This document shows positions 50,901-63,635 of a stretch of DNA of 64,000 bases, piece after piece (position 1 is the stretch's first letter; each line of letters starts with the position of its first letter). Origin of the DNA: Sarcocystis neurona (taxonomy: Eukaryota > Apicomplexa > Conoidasida > Eucoccidiorida > Sarcocystidae). The stretch covers positions 7,157,414 through 7,221,413 of the forward strand of contig KL647288.1 in NCBI GenBank assembly GCA_000727475.1, in the 5' to 3' direction. The notes beneath the pieces were generated by a model. The model was not told where the DNA came from. It ran no database searches and saw only the letters and a program-made list of their open reading frames with translations. Position numbers and translations under genes: made by a program.

Positions 50901-52796
50901 GTATACACGTGCCTGCACATGACTATAGCTGTTGCACAAGGACAGAAAAGCGGAAACGTTGATCTTTAGAAAAAGGAACAGACTGCCTCAGAGTTTGCAG
51001 CTGTCTCCTGATTTGCCGAAATAGTCCTATGCGTTAAGTGCACATAACAGTGCATTTGAAAATACATACATAGGTCTCTTCCAGTCACTTGTGTCTGCCT
51101 GGGACGTGGGAGACCAAGGTGGCCAGGAGATGCACCAGAGGAGACAGGCATTCCAATTCACTCCAGGCGTACTGTCGTCGCTGTGAATTCTTGGTCGCGG
51201 AGAATAGTATGCTCCTCAGCACACAGCTTCTACCTCTTGCACCGCTCCCCAATTGCAGGGCTCGGTACAAAGCTGCTACACAAGTACATACACACGGCGG
51301 TCTGTGTGACCAAGCGGATCAAGTGATAAACAGGCGTAGACGTGTACGTGATATCCTTATTCGTCGAGCCGAGCTTGGCGATTGTGCACACGGGAGCTCA
51401 TGAGGGTGTCTGAGCCCTCAAGTAGCAAGCAGGAAACACCAAATCCGCTGTCGGCCGATCTGAGTGGCGTTGGAAGACCGGTACATACCTACAAAATCCG
51501 GCCCCGGTGCGGCAATCGTACTGTTGTCCGCATGCAAAGTCAGCTGCTTTTACGGTTATACCGCAATGACTTGAAACAACCTCGAAAGGGGTCCTGCCAC
51601 TATTTTTGGTATTTAGTGGTTGCGGACTACCGTATGCGAAAGCAGGTTCACATAAACCTCAGTATTTATTAGGGGATTTTCAAGGAGGGTCTCATGTACT
51701 GGGACTAGTTTATTGAGAGTAGGAAAGGCCAGGAAGATAATTGACTAGATAGAGGCCAAGTCCTCAAGACCGCTAAACGAATTTTTGATGTGACATCACA
51801 CAACAAGGAGGACTCGTCTCCAAGAATCCATGTTGAAGACAGGCGCCGCTGTGGCTGCAGGCTACAGCGGAAATATGCATGCACTTCCAGCTTTCCGCCG
51901 GTTGTACTGAAATACGAAGGAGACTAAATCTGTTTTGAAGCAACGTTTGATTGTCAAACGTCCTGAGTTTTGCCCGCCCTACTACTGCAGCGTCAAACTG
52001 TATACACTGAACATTATCCAAGGATGAAGCAATAGGTCGAAGTGAAGTACAGAAGGGGAGACAGAATAGAGCGGGGAAGAGGCAAGGTCAGAAATAGTGC
52101 AGCTGGAGCGATCTGGAAAAAGAAGGTACGACACGGAGTAAGAGAACGACAGGATGGGCGACTGCAGGAGAAGAAAGGAGGGGCACGGACAGACCATGGG
52201 GGCAACAGGAGCACAACGCTTACGACACCGCCGTGACCGGCCCCATTCCTTTCCACGCATAGTGATTGATCGACTAAGACGATCAATCACAAGATACTCA
52301 CGAATCGAAATACTTCATACACATTTCGCTATTCCGTCGAAGATCCGTGCGACGTACGATACCCCGGCTGTAGGAGCCTTGCCGCGTACACTACACCGAC
52401 TTTAAAGGCGTTTGACCCGAGATAGAACATACAAACTATCACTTTTGGTCCGACGCCTAAACACCATCAGCCATATATGAAGAGTCTCATGTGCCTCAGC
52501 TATTCCATGTATAGTGATTTTATCGAAGAATTGAAAAGGCAGGACGCGCAACGTGCACAAGCTGCCTGTCAATGCCACGGGCCTTCACACACTTGTATAT
52601 ATGGCTCTTTAGACGCAGCGGCTAGGGACGCAGGATCTTTAAGGTAATTTGCCTCTCTCGTATTGTTGTTCATATACGTATCCATTTCGTCCCACTTACA
52701 ACGGAGCTGTGGCGTACTACCTGCCGTGGTGCCCTTCGTGATCGTTCAATCCGTGACGGAGTGAATGTGCGAGCAATTGTCCCGAAGCCTTTCTTC

Positions 52797-53051
52797 ATGC
52801 GTTCTTCTTTTCCTTTGCGCGTGCTATGCGCGCTTTTGCTTCTTCAAGCGTCGTCGCTAGCTCCTGCATACCAAGTGTTCACCGTGAGAGGTTGCCATCA
52901 GAGGGTGGCCATTCTATATACGAGTACGGACCGAGCTCCTGCATACCAAGTGTGCACCGTGAGAGGTTGCCGTGGGAGGGAGGCCATTCTGTACACGAAT
53001 ACGCACCTACACGGATGTGCAAGCAAAACTCCATTTGCGTCCGCGTTTTAA
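52797..53051 (+). CDS. Candidate small secreted protein with a 25-residue tandem duplication
   Basis: 84 codons from ATG. The start has the shape of a signal peptide: basic MRSSFPLR, hydrophobic VLCALLLLQ, then ASSLAPA as a possible cleavage region. The rest is two 25-residue repeats, APAYQVFTVRGC and APAYQVCTVRGC, each followed by a VAILYTST or EAILYTNT block, and a short tail. The 75-bp unit is tandem at the DNA level. The frame lies in the 3' flank of the channel gene, on the opposite strand. A second plus frame (52826-53059) is also open through the repeat, so coding is not proven. No family is recognised. Confidence 0.35.
   Translation: MRSSFPLRVLCALLLLQASSLAPAYQVFTVRGCHQRVAILYTSTDRAPAYQVCTVRGCRGREAILYTNTHLHGCASKTPFASAF
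52859..53008. repeat. 75-bp tandem duplication, two copies
   Basis: Units at 52859-52933 and 52934-53008, both starting AGCTCCTGCATACCAAGTG and about 87 percent alike by eye. The unit length is a multiple of three. Confidence 0.9.
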
Positions 53052-53485
53052 CGGACTAGATATCCACGCATCGGGAACAGAGCAACTCTAACTGTACACT
53101 GTCTGCTACAAACACGTACATATGTTCAAATGTATCTAAAAGTATATACTTCCGTGTACGTGTGGCACTTTAATTGTGTCAGCGTCTCCACACATATGCG
53201 TCCGCGTTGGACTTATCAAAAGATGACACATGGTGTACGGATAATTTCTTAAAAACTTCTGCAGCAGTTGCAGCACGGGTGTGCGGTGAGCTGGTTCCCA
53301 AGGCAACGAAATCACATATTTCATGAAAACCGGGTACGCGAGCCGTATACGGTACGTGCATGTCCTGCGCATTTGTTGGCTTTCTTCTGCAGCTACCACT
53401 TCCACACCAGCCTTGGTGCTGCCGCTGCTGTTGTTGGTTCACCGTTAAACTGCTTGATATCCACTGCGTACGTTTACGAAGCAGG

Positions 53486-56400
53486 TCAAATACGTGTAAG
53501 TGTTGATGCTGTGCATGCGGCTTTGGACAAGGATGCGTTGGTCAACTTCCGATTGCTTGCCTGTGGATCAAGAAGATTCATCCCGGCAAAAGCATTCATC
53601 ATTTCGTTGGGATACTTCTCCAGCGCTTCATCAAAGTCACGAGCATACAACCGTGCGACTATCGTGTACGTTCGAGCACGCAGCGTTGCTGTCCTGGAGG
53701 TGCCTGCATATCGTACACGTGAACAAAGCGCTGTAATTTGACACGGCATGCTGCTGTCCGTGTGCTTGAGACAAAGGAACGACTTGCGTATGCATTACTT
53801 TTTCGCATTTTCTCCTTTTTAGCACAGGGTCAGCTGCTGGACATCCTTCGTCGTCACTTCCGACACAGGCCTGACAGTGGTAAGTACTTGTCCACGCAGT
53901 CTCCCAACCACAAAAATGTTTAACGTACCAGGTTTTAGCAAAGCTAGTTCGCCGAAGTAATCTCCCTCGCGCTTTGAGGCCAAAATCGGTGAACCCTCTA
54001 TAAGGACGTCAACGTTTCCCTGCACAAGAAGACTGCGGTGGAAAGCTGACAGTTGGCCTTGCTGCAACAAGTACTGTGTGTGTAACACCAACAGCACGCG
54101 CACAGTCTTGCACAGGTATTCGCTGCATGCGGTAGAGACATCTGTCTACCTGTCTCTCTCGCTATCTCTCTCTATAGCATGTTGCATCGACATTCACGAT
54201 AAAAGCGTCTCTGCAAGGTGACAGGAGTACACATCCAACAGTCCACTGGTCGCAAAGATCATACGGGAGAATTTGTCGTCGTAATGTGATACGTGAAATG
54301 GAAATGCTGCACTCCGTTTTCAGGACACAACCTTGTGAAGTAGAGTTGAAGCAAATTTCCTTGAAGTCACCTGCCCCAGTAAGGGCCCCTTTCACTTCTG
54401 TTTCACGGGACACCTGAGCAGGTTCTGTATCCTTGATTCGCTTGTTCCGCTTTTCCGTGTGCCCAGGCTTTTCCGTTGTACTACCTGTGCCCTTTGTCTG
54501 TGCCCTTTTAATACACGATGCTTCTACTATCTCGTGGACGGACGTATACATGAAAAATTTCGGTCTGTACCTGCACGCTTGAGTGCTCGAAGTCGATTAC
54601 AATTTTGCCCCATGAGGCAACACTCGAAACATTTCTACGTATTGTGCATCTTGAAGTGCAGAGCAAAGTTCAGTGCTTATGTGGAAAGGAAATTTTTCCA
54701 ACGTACACCACACTTTTTCAATTCAGCTCACTAGGCTGGTACCGGAGGCCTAATTTAGTACAGGCATACGCGGGAAAACTTCCTTTTTCTTGTCTTCAGG
54801 CGTACCCATAGAGAGGAGACCTTTTTTACTTTACACGGTAATTCACGTGGGTACGTCTTTCGAAGGCTTTCTTAAGGAGCAGGATCAAGCAAGCAGCTGC
54901 GCCTGTCTACGATCGCCGCATGTGTAACTCCACACGAAAGTAGCAGACATACCTTCAAAATAAAATACATGCAGTCGCCTTCTTGTCCCGTCTGGATGAT
55001 GTTGTCACCCGGACAGTAAACACAGTCGTGCAGCTTTGTGAGGATCATGCGAATAAAGTCGGGATTGCAATGCTGAAGAACAAGGAAAACAACATCATCG
55101 CAGTATGACGCGTCAGCACTCGCCTGTGTACGCGCGTTCTCAACATTGAGACAATTTACTCATGCACTTCTGAGTACAGACAGACACAGCCGTTTGCCGT
55201 GAGTGGCAGATGCTCAAACAGCACTTCTCGACGCGTATGTGTCTGCAGTGCAGGATTCAGGTACGACCCCTGGCTTCTGTTACAACCGAAGTTCTGCAGT
55301 GCTGATCGACACCTCCATTCTTCCAGAAGGCATTATTAGCCGAGCAGGTACATGCAAGCGTACACGTAGAACGGATATCGACGTGACTATCCAACCGCGT
55401 ATGTATCCGCATGTTACTGTGCGAAATTCCTGTGCACACATGTGTGTGCGTATACATATATCAAGAAAGAGTGAGAGAAAAACACACGGTTAGAGAGGGT
55501 CGTGATCAAAGGGCTACGCATCCTCAAACGCACGCCTATATATATGTATATCTGTCCGTGTATTGTTGGACGCAAAGGAGGGTAGTAGGAGCGCGGACAA
55601 GTTTTCTTCCTGCTCTTATACGCCCTGCGCGGGCAGGAAATTTATGGACTCGGGGCGTCGTGGAAGGGATCAGCCGCTACACACATCGTTGGATCTACGG
55701 TGGCTGCGAACTTTCACTCGTGTACAGCGAAAGCCTTTGTCCTTCCTCTCAAGAAAGATCTCTAGTTCTGCAGGAGTCTCTGCCCAAGGAAAGCTCTCAC
55801 CTTGAAGAAATTTGCTTTACGTATCAAGTCACCGTAAAGGTTAAGCTTGAGTTCTTGTAGCAGGGGTTCACTTAACGAGTCCAGCAGTGTAGAAACAGCA
55901 GTCTTGTCTCGATTAGCATGCAAAAATCTGTGAGACATACCGACAGTTGTAAAATGCACAATAGAGTGTTGCGTCCACCACGTGACAAAAGAATTATACC
56001 CCAATCGTATTTTGCGACGGTAGCGAGCCTGTCGTACTTCCATATCTTTTCACGTAATAATTCCCTCGCAGGCTTGCCTGGGGGCTGACAGTTCACAATT
56101 TTACCGTCTGAGGGCGCCACAGTCGTGTAGTTGTGGAGACGGCCGACGACCCCACGCATCTTGTGAAGTGCAACACGCGTCAGATGCTAAGAGGCTATTT
56201 GGCGCCTTTTCCTTGTGTTTTACACACGTGTGATTATGTTGGAAGGACGTCACATGTAGTAGCGGGAACACTACGTAAACGATTTGAGCCAATTATATGA
56301 TTCAGCACGTTTCCTTCTGTACAACACACGCCCGGCCAGTTCCAAAGTGAGGAGTGCCTTAAATTTTGGTGATTTTCCATTTGACATACCTAAAATACTG

Positions 56401-59400
56401 GCGGACCCTTCCTTGCATTTCAGATGGAAGTTTAAGAGTCCGCATGGCTTCCGTAATATACGCCATACTTTCTACGTGCCGGTCCGAAAGAATGTTTAGT
56501 CTTTGGTAGAGCACGTTGATTTCCCCGTACAGCGTCGCCACCATAATCGTTCCAAGCGGTGCCACGACACAGTACTGTGCATAGCAGCGCCCACGCCAGT
56601 AACAAGTAATCTAGACACACTCAGATGTGTAAAATTAAACCATGTGGAGCACCGCTGTGAAGCATTCATGCTATAGACAAAGACCAATTACGGTGCACCA
56701 TGACGAAGACGTATTTTGCGACTTTAACCTCATCTGCGGGCACATTATGCGTGTCTGTGTGGGGGCGAGCAACCAGCCTGAGGTTTCGTGAGGTGTCTTT
56801 GGCTTGCTGCTCCATATCATCGCGGAGCGACAACATATGGAGAAAAAATGTCCGAGCAAAGTGAAACCCCCGTACAGGCTTGAGACGAAGTCGAGTGTAT
56901 CGCTGGAGGTCGGCTCACACACTACCGCGCACGGCTCGCGTCTCTGGTTAGTACCTACGTGGGCAGAGGACGACTTCTGCAGCATCGACCACTAAAAAAC
57001 AGTTCGACAGAAGATGCGCACGTGCACAAGCACTTATACTCAGCTGTAGACACCAGCGCAGCACACAAGCGCCTGCGCATACACTGTGGCGCAAACTTTT
57101 GCGTGTTGCAATAACGTCTTGAGAAGCGAGACAGTGTGCGACATTATTCAGAACAAAGTTCAAAAATGTGGTGCGCAGAAAGCATGGACGGCGTTCGCCC
57201 TTCCACTGTTGAAGGAAACGTTTGTGAACGTATCAAGCTATGTGGCGTTTGTACGTTTATGCTCAGCGAAAATTTTGAAGGGAAGAAGTCAAGCAAGTGC
57301 GATTTTTCCTCCTTTTGCCCAAAAGAAGATGCAGGATTGGAGGGCTGTAGGCAGTTCTCGGGTGTGGCTTTTCGACCTTGGAAATACCAACACTCGGAGA
57401 GAGGTACACCTGGCTTTTCTATAGCCTAAATTTGCATAGCTGCGCTTTTAGAAGGCGACTGTGATAGTGTGACTGTGGCATATACACACACGCTGGCGCA
57501 GTGCATCATCTCAGTCGCGCGCAAGTGAATTTACCTACGTAGGCAAACGCTTTGTTCGAGTGAAGCACAGTCTGCCACCATTACGACCACGCTTCGTCAT
57601 CAAGTCCACTACATGGATTCAACCCCTGCTTTCACCGTTCGTCAGAGTGACGTACGATTCCGCCTTCCACTCTCGACAATAGCTCCCCCTTGCTGATTTG
57701 AGCTTGAAGCATATTGATTGCGTAGTTGTAGCACAGTGTATACTTGTCCGTTCCTCCTGCATACAAAGATCTGCGTTTACGTACGAAACGGTTCACTTGA
57801 GTAGCTTTTCAAAAGGTGCGTACTGCCACGTACTGGCATACACCAGCTCAGCGTAGATCGAACTGCGAGCGCATGAAATGTGATGGAAGGTATGTATACC
57901 GACAGTGGCCCACGTTGTAGAAGGAATTCAGGTTTTCAGGCTGAGCTGTGGCACGTCATGTTTTCTACTTGGAAACTCTTGGAGTAACAGGGGGATGCCG
58001 CCAATATCGACCCCTCACCTATCACAATGAAGGCCAGCTCGCCAGTGTAGCCGATTCTGGTGTTGCTGCAGTGTTTGTTCAAAGGTTCAGCAGCGTACCT
58101 GCTAGTAGCTGCCGATCGAAATTAGATCTACACTATGTAAAACACATTTGTGACGCAGAATCTGGCGCGGAGAGCTGTCTGAATGCGCGGTGCGCCCTTG
58201 CAGCTGCTTACCTTTTGCTCGCTCAGTGTAGTCGTCCCAGAGCTCTTCCTTTTCAATAACGTGGTTGAGCACGCATGCAACACCGTGCTGCACGGTGAAG
58301 AGGGCAGCTAGAAGGCGAAACACGAGAAACATAGGCTTTACACGTAGTCGATCCGTCCAGCGAGGCAGTCTCCACAAATTGACAGCTCGCAACATCTTCA
58401 GCAGTAGAAGAAATCTCAGCGCTGCGAACAACGGAGTACAAGCGCTGCAGCCTTCATTAGACTGCCTCTGCGACTCAACGGCAGAGAATATTTTGGGGCA
58501 TCAGACCGTAACACTACCGTCACCGCCGTGACTGGGATGAACGAGTGCCACTTTGATGTTTTTAAGTGGCCGCAACATTGTATAAAATACCTGCTCTACA
58601 TCTTCTAGAGTCTAGGCAGGTACATTGTGCACACGTCGAGGTGCATGCCTTTGAAACTGTACATGGATCGTGCCACGGAGATCCTTCTCAACGGAGGATC
58701 ACACACTCCTGTGTGTGCGCGTGAGTGTATGTATATATATATATACATATATGTGTATATATATACATACAAGTACTGGGTGTTCAACGATGTCGCGATA
58801 GCTTCTGCAGGCAGGCCACGTGTACGGGGGGCAGCCACAAGACAAGGTTTTGAAACATTTACGTGTGACCCTGCAGCTCCACAAGTATCAACATTCGATA
58901 CGTATGCCCTGCCGGCAACTAAGGATAGAAGGCCTGAACACTTCCCACGACAGCCGAATTAAGGGTTGAACTTTGCTAGAAGGTTCCCTTTGCTGTAGGT
59001 GCTGGGTAGTCCCTATGTGCAGCCGACCGAGCGTCATTCTATTTTGTAGCGAAAGTGAAGCCGCATTGTGTCGACTGGTTTCTGAAGAGGCTAACTGTTG
59101 GAATACAAGTCGGACAAGTCTATAGGTTCGAAGTTGGGAGAATGAGTGCCAATTTTCATCTCGACTGTCTGCTGCAGCTTGCTCCTTTGAAGGACCCTTT
59201 ACCAGTGGAAACGCTCGCCCCAAATCTTCCTTTCTGTGCCTTCGCGCTACAGAAAACACGGTCTTGAAAGTGAAGGAGGTGTAGTTGTCGATTCCCGCGC
59301 TGGTGTGCTGGCATATGCGGTAATACGCTTGTGCGCAGCTCATGTAGTACCGAACGTATAGGCGGTTGATTATATAAGCGTACACACCCAGTCCCGATCA

Positions 59401-61072
59401 CGGTACATGTTTGGTTCTTTTTGCACTCGTATTTGTGGGTAAAAGAAAGCTAGGGAGGAAAGGTAAAGCAGGCAAAGCTGCGACTTCAGCTATTTCTCCT
59501 CTCTTTGTCGTGCTTTCCCCTCTTCCAGGATTCTCGCTAAGCTGTATTTCTTTTCCTTCTCTTTCACCGCTAGCCTTATTCCTGCCCTTCGTTCCCCCTC
59601 ATTTTTGGTGGACGAGGACTGCTAAGGAAGCACCGCCCAAAATTCTGTGGGAAACCAGCAGACGCAGCAGGATCTCATTCGCATGACGTTCCACCTTTTT
59701 TGGCCGTTCGTCCTTCAAGTCCTCAGATACGTTGAATGCTCCATCCTACGTGGCTGGACGCGTACAGGCGTGGCGTCGGCTTACTTGATCCAACAGCGAG
59801 GACGGGGACGACAAACCAGGAGGAGAGCAACTCGTAGTAGAAAAATGGTGTGTGGAAGATCATGGCTCGGATGACAGCAGGGTCCATGACCTCAACTCTA
59901 CTGTCCATGTCTACGTATGAGATTTTGAGCGTTAACAAGGTGCAAACTGCATACATTATATCCAGCGCAAAATCTATCCGAAGTAGAGATTCACACAACG
60001 GTTGATAGGCATTCCAAAAGGAGGCGATAAAAGGTGCAGACCATAGCGTCCACAAAGATATCAGACAAGTACAGCCCGTAACAACCACTGCTGGATTTGA
60101 CTGATAGGACCAGGCTTTGCCGTCGGGCGGGCCAATCCTGTTGTAGATTTGTGTGAGCCTCTCGCCGAGATCTGGATTCCGACTTTCCCGGATGTGAAAC
60201 TTTCTTGCAGCGAAGTCCGCCGTTTCGTCTTCAGTCTTCTGTCCCCACACCATCCGAAAATTACTGCTGTGCCATCTAACGTTTTTACTGTTAAGGTAAA
60301 GGTGCGAGGCTTCGGTTTTGTCCCCTGTGCTATCGAAGTCGACCGCGTCGTCCTTAGCCTTCTTCGGCGAGTTCAACGACGCTTCTCGCAGTACCCCCTC
60401 AGCTGTAGTTCGGTGGCGCCTGCCTGATGATCTACTGGTGCTGTTCTTGGACCGCCTTTCCCAGCCACTTGCAGCCTCTGCAGCAAGGGAAGCCCTAAAA
60501 TCCTTCATAATCGTAAACCGTTTGTGTGCGGTGCCCCTTTTAGAGGAATGTGACCTTTTTCTTGGATTGTGGACGACTGCTTCCCACCCTGTACCTCGCA
60601 TCGCGTGCCTCTTCGGCGATGGGGACTGGGAGGCGTTTGAGGCCTTCGTGGCTGCATTCTTTTCAGTCCGCGCCGCTTCAGCGTCTTCAGGCAGGGTCAC
60701 AGGGCCATGTCTTTTTGGCGACGTGTGTCCATCGGATTCGCATTGTCCATGACCTACGCTTTCATGACGTCTGCTGTCGAAGCTGGAGATCCCTTTTTCA
60801 TTTGTAGCGTTGTCGCGACATGGCTCGTTACCCCTGGAGCCGTCTCTGCCACGTTCAGTCTCAGTTTCTCGCTTTTGTCCGCACGATTCATCGAAGTCAC
60901 CCGTAACGGCTTGTGCTCTCCTTGTTGCATCGTCTCCCCCATCGTTAGGCGGCAGATCCGGAGTGACTACATAGCCGTCTGCAGTTGGAGTTGGGCTGAC
61001 GTCTTCCCTTGAATAAGCAAGTAGCCCGGGAACGTTGTCGCCGACTTGTGGAACCGGTTTCGGCAGCTCCAT
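53486..61072 (-). CDS. Cyclic-nucleotide-gated-type six-transmembrane cation channel
   Basis: Membrane channel of the CNG/HCN/KCNH superfamily, likely gated by cAMP or cGMP. Nine exons: 61072-59785, 58421-58212, 57756-57656, 56902-56699, 56574-56390, 55927-55801, 55072-54953, 54019-53929, 53703-53486. Phases 1, 1, 0, 0, 2, 0, 0, 1 all agree; 848 codons with stop. Residues 1-320 are hydrophilic and probably cytoplasmic. S1 to S3 lie at about 329-427. The S4 exon has LRFLLLLKMLRAVNLWRLPR with spaced basic residues, then S5. The pore exon reads DKYTLCYNYAINMLQAQ. S6 crosses an exon border (KYVFVM plus YCVVAPLGTIM). The C-linker follows (LPSEMQGRVRQYFR). The cNMP domain has CPGDNIIQTGQEGDCMYFIL and the cassette FGELALLK with SRTAT, whose Glu and Arg are present. 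No GYG filter is seen. A GC donor at 53560 could give another C-terminus. Confidence 0.88.
57656..57756 (-). other. Pore-loop exon of the channel
   Basis: 101 bp, phase 1 in and phase 0 out, between the S5 exon and the pre-S6 exon. It encodes GTDKYTLCYNYAIN, which fits a pore helix, followed by MLQAQISKGELLSRVEGGI where a potassium channel would show TVGYGD. The donor used here is GTACGT at 57655; a later donor at 57640 would break the phase with the next exon. Confidence 0.75.
58728..58770. repeat. TATATACATATATG microsatellite in channel intron
   Basis: Alternating TA and CATATATG units within the large first intron (58422-59784) of the channel gene. Confidence 0.85.
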
Positions 61073-62582
61073 TTCCGCAGAGCCCCGCGCCTAGTGACTC
61101 CGGAAGACCTTCCAAAGTTTCCGTTCTACCCTGTGTATCTTTTTGGGGAAGGACATGACTGCATGTCTACAGGCTTTGTGAAATTGGACGCAGTTTCTGC
61201 TGTATGCTGCTTGTCTCTTCATGGAGGAATACTTCTCGAGAAATGCCTACCTGTGCAGTTGTGTCCCATGGCGTTAAAACGTGCAGCTTTCCTTTCCGCA
61301 CCGCACGAACTACGGGGGCGCAATGTCGCAGCCGCCTCAGTGTTTCAGAGCGCGAGACAGGAAGGCCTGTTGCGTGGGAGCAAAGTGCCATACCCGAAAT
61401 CGACCAAGCCGTCAGCTCGAGAAGTAACCCTACCGACAGTTGTCATGTGCCCTCTTTTCATGTCGACAGTTACACACATCTGCCCAGGAATGTACGCACG
61501 TGATAGAAGGGTTCTGCATTAATTGAAAGAGCATGTACGCCATGCGAAAACAGGTGTGCAGCGTAAGCTTACGTCTCTGGTGAGGGGAAGGAAATTCTCA
61601 GCTAGCTGTCTTGGGGATGAGGTATCTTTTGCGTGTCGTGGTGCCGCTGAGAAAACGGTTTCGTACGCTACGATGCAAGTGCAGACGCGAGGTGTTGGTT
61701 TAGCAGACGTAGGGTCTATATGTCCTTTGAAAACCACCGGTACATGAATTGCCTGAGAAGCTGGTCGGTTGTGGCAAGGTAAAAGGAACTTTTGGTCCCC
61801 CCCTGCATGCTCACGGCTGCGATGCTCCGAAATGTTGCGGCAAAATTTGCATGCTGTCCTCGAACTGTTAACGTACGCTGAAAAGTTCGCCTCGGTGGGG
61901 GTGTGAGGTATGAGGCAATGGAAGTCAGGGAGGCATGACGTGCAGCAGTGCTGCTAGTTGAGGTGTCTACGACAAACTTGTAGTGAAAAATGACTTCATT
62001 GAAAGCATGCAGGTTTGAAATTGTCGATTAACCCCTCCTGGCGCCATAGGTGGTGAAGAGGGAAGGAGAGCAGCAGTGCGACCTAAACGGCGCCACATGA
62101 TGATCTTGCTGGGACTTCCAATGCCAATGTCGAAAACGCATGTTGACGTGGATCCAAACTGGCGCGGCGTATTGCCTATCTTTGCGGACACGACAACTAA
62201 AAATGGCTTGCACACGCGGTGTTTTCTAAAAGCTACGGCCATTACATCTGGAGAAATAGGCTACAGATCAGGATGCACACCATGGGAAACGCATCATACC
62301 ACATGCGCGGCGTGTACACGTGCATACAGGCTGAACGGAGTTTATGACCGTACATTGTTACCCAGCTCCGGATCATGCCGAAGCTGTGCCGAAATGTGCA
62401 TTCTTCCATTCGGCTAAGGCGCTAACTTGCGCGATAACTGTGCAAGCTTCAGCGTTAGTGCATCCAACCCTGGCAACAGCGAAGGAGAAGAAGAAAATTG
62501 CTTCAAGGCAGTGACGGTTGCCTCCAGCGCTGCGATGAGTACTTGCTCCGCATCGTTCACCGAGGAAGTTACACGAAGGAGT
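61073..62582. other. Intergenic region between divergent genes
   Basis: Separates the start of the channel gene (-, ATG at 61072) from the unidentified plus-strand gene, so it should hold two promoters. A 158-codon plus frame (61046-61522) and a 91-codon minus frame (61967-62242) are open and fairly protein-like but have no recognised domain and no supporting splice partners. Upstream exons of the plus-strand gene may be hidden here. Confidence 0.45.
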
Positions 62583-62839
62583 TTGATGCCTACCTCAAGG
62601 AGTTTCCTTCGCGACCAGCTTGTGCCGGGCCCCTCACGCTCTACCGGTCGGCAGCAGCCCGGGGCACAAGCGGCGCGTACACATCCAGTCCACGGTCACG
62701 TTGCTGTCAGAATTCAGAAGGAGTGCATCTGTTGACGCTGAGGCACCCCAACCTAATGCCCCGAAACTGGACGAATATACATTGCAGGGTGCCGAAGTGC
62801 CCCTATTTTACCTCAAACGCAGGGAGTGCAAATTCCAAC
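62583..62839 (+). CDS. Tentative exon of an unidentified gene
   Basis: An open frame after a TGA at 62583, protein-like from about 62680: TVTLLSEFRRSASVDAEAP, LDEYTLQGAEVPLFYL and KRRECKFQ, ending at a CAAC|GTGTAG donor in phase 1. That phase joins directly to the exon at 63636. In the same place a different frame (RCDEYLLRIVHRGSY, KEFDAYLKEFP) is also protein-like up to about 62650, so an exon border or a sequence frameshift may lie between. The left limit given is the frame limit, not a splice site. Confidence 0.28.
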
Positions 62840-63635
62840 GTGTAGGTTCAACGCGTCCGAAAGGTTTGGCAGCGACATGGCCGCGGAATGCTCACTAGTC
62901 GCGTGATGAACTTTTGTTGGCAAGCAGATGGAGAATTAGCACAACATAGAAAAGACTCAATACTACTCAGGAGAGGTCCTGTGAATACGAATTCGGTACC
63001 CCTACCGGAAGTCGGGGAACAGGTACAGATGTATCGTTGAAGTGTTTGTTGTCGTTGATTCTTGACTTGAACGACACAATTCTACGATTTTGTGGAGAAA
63101 AAACTGTCTATCTCTGTCGTGGTCACCAAGTTGCACGAAGTGTTTTCAGTTCTGGCTGTCGACTTTGCGCTCCCGTGGGATCCTTGCTTTCATCATGTTT
63201 GTCAACGAGCGTCAACAATGCATCCGCAGCAGGCGCTTTTCAGAGTGTTTCAGCGTAGACGACTACGTTTGCGTCTCCGTTGAACGCCACGAATGATGAG
63301 TTAAGTTGCTGTACTGTTCCAGTGCGAACTTGGCGGCCAGCAGTCGCTGCCGTTCTTGTTGAAAACCGATGTCACTACTACCGCGAAGAGAAGGAAGGTA
63401 GACAGGACTGAAGGACTGAGACACGCTGGCGTTTCATGACTGGCGAAGTGGGGGTGTATGTGCCGGCAGGGGAAATTCACCGGGTGCAGCGACGGAGGGC
63501 AGACCACAAAGCCGGCGGCCCTCACTTTCTTTTCACACATGCACTACTTTTTAAGGCGCAGAAAAACGCAGCCTTTTTACTAGGTATGAATGATAAACAC
63601 TTAGCATTTTGCCTTTCCCTGCTATGCCTTCGTAG

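Larger units (their letters stand above)
45807..52796. other. Region without a confidently supported gene
   Basis: Seven kilobases between the PHD/ELM2 gene start and the small frame at 52797. The first 400 bp are CTG-rich (5' region of the PHD/ELM2 gene), then TA runs near 46366-46382 and 46411-46428. Repeat density falls sharply after about 46.5 kb. Orphan frames worth noting are 47271-47921 (+), 48261 leftward (-) and 48665-48851 (+, Gln-rich). None joins into a gene model I can defend. Confidence 0.5.

Noticed and set aside
55411..55860. Plus-strand frame of 149 codons
   Set aside because: Covers the C-linker exon of the channel on the opposite strand and has no domain of its own.
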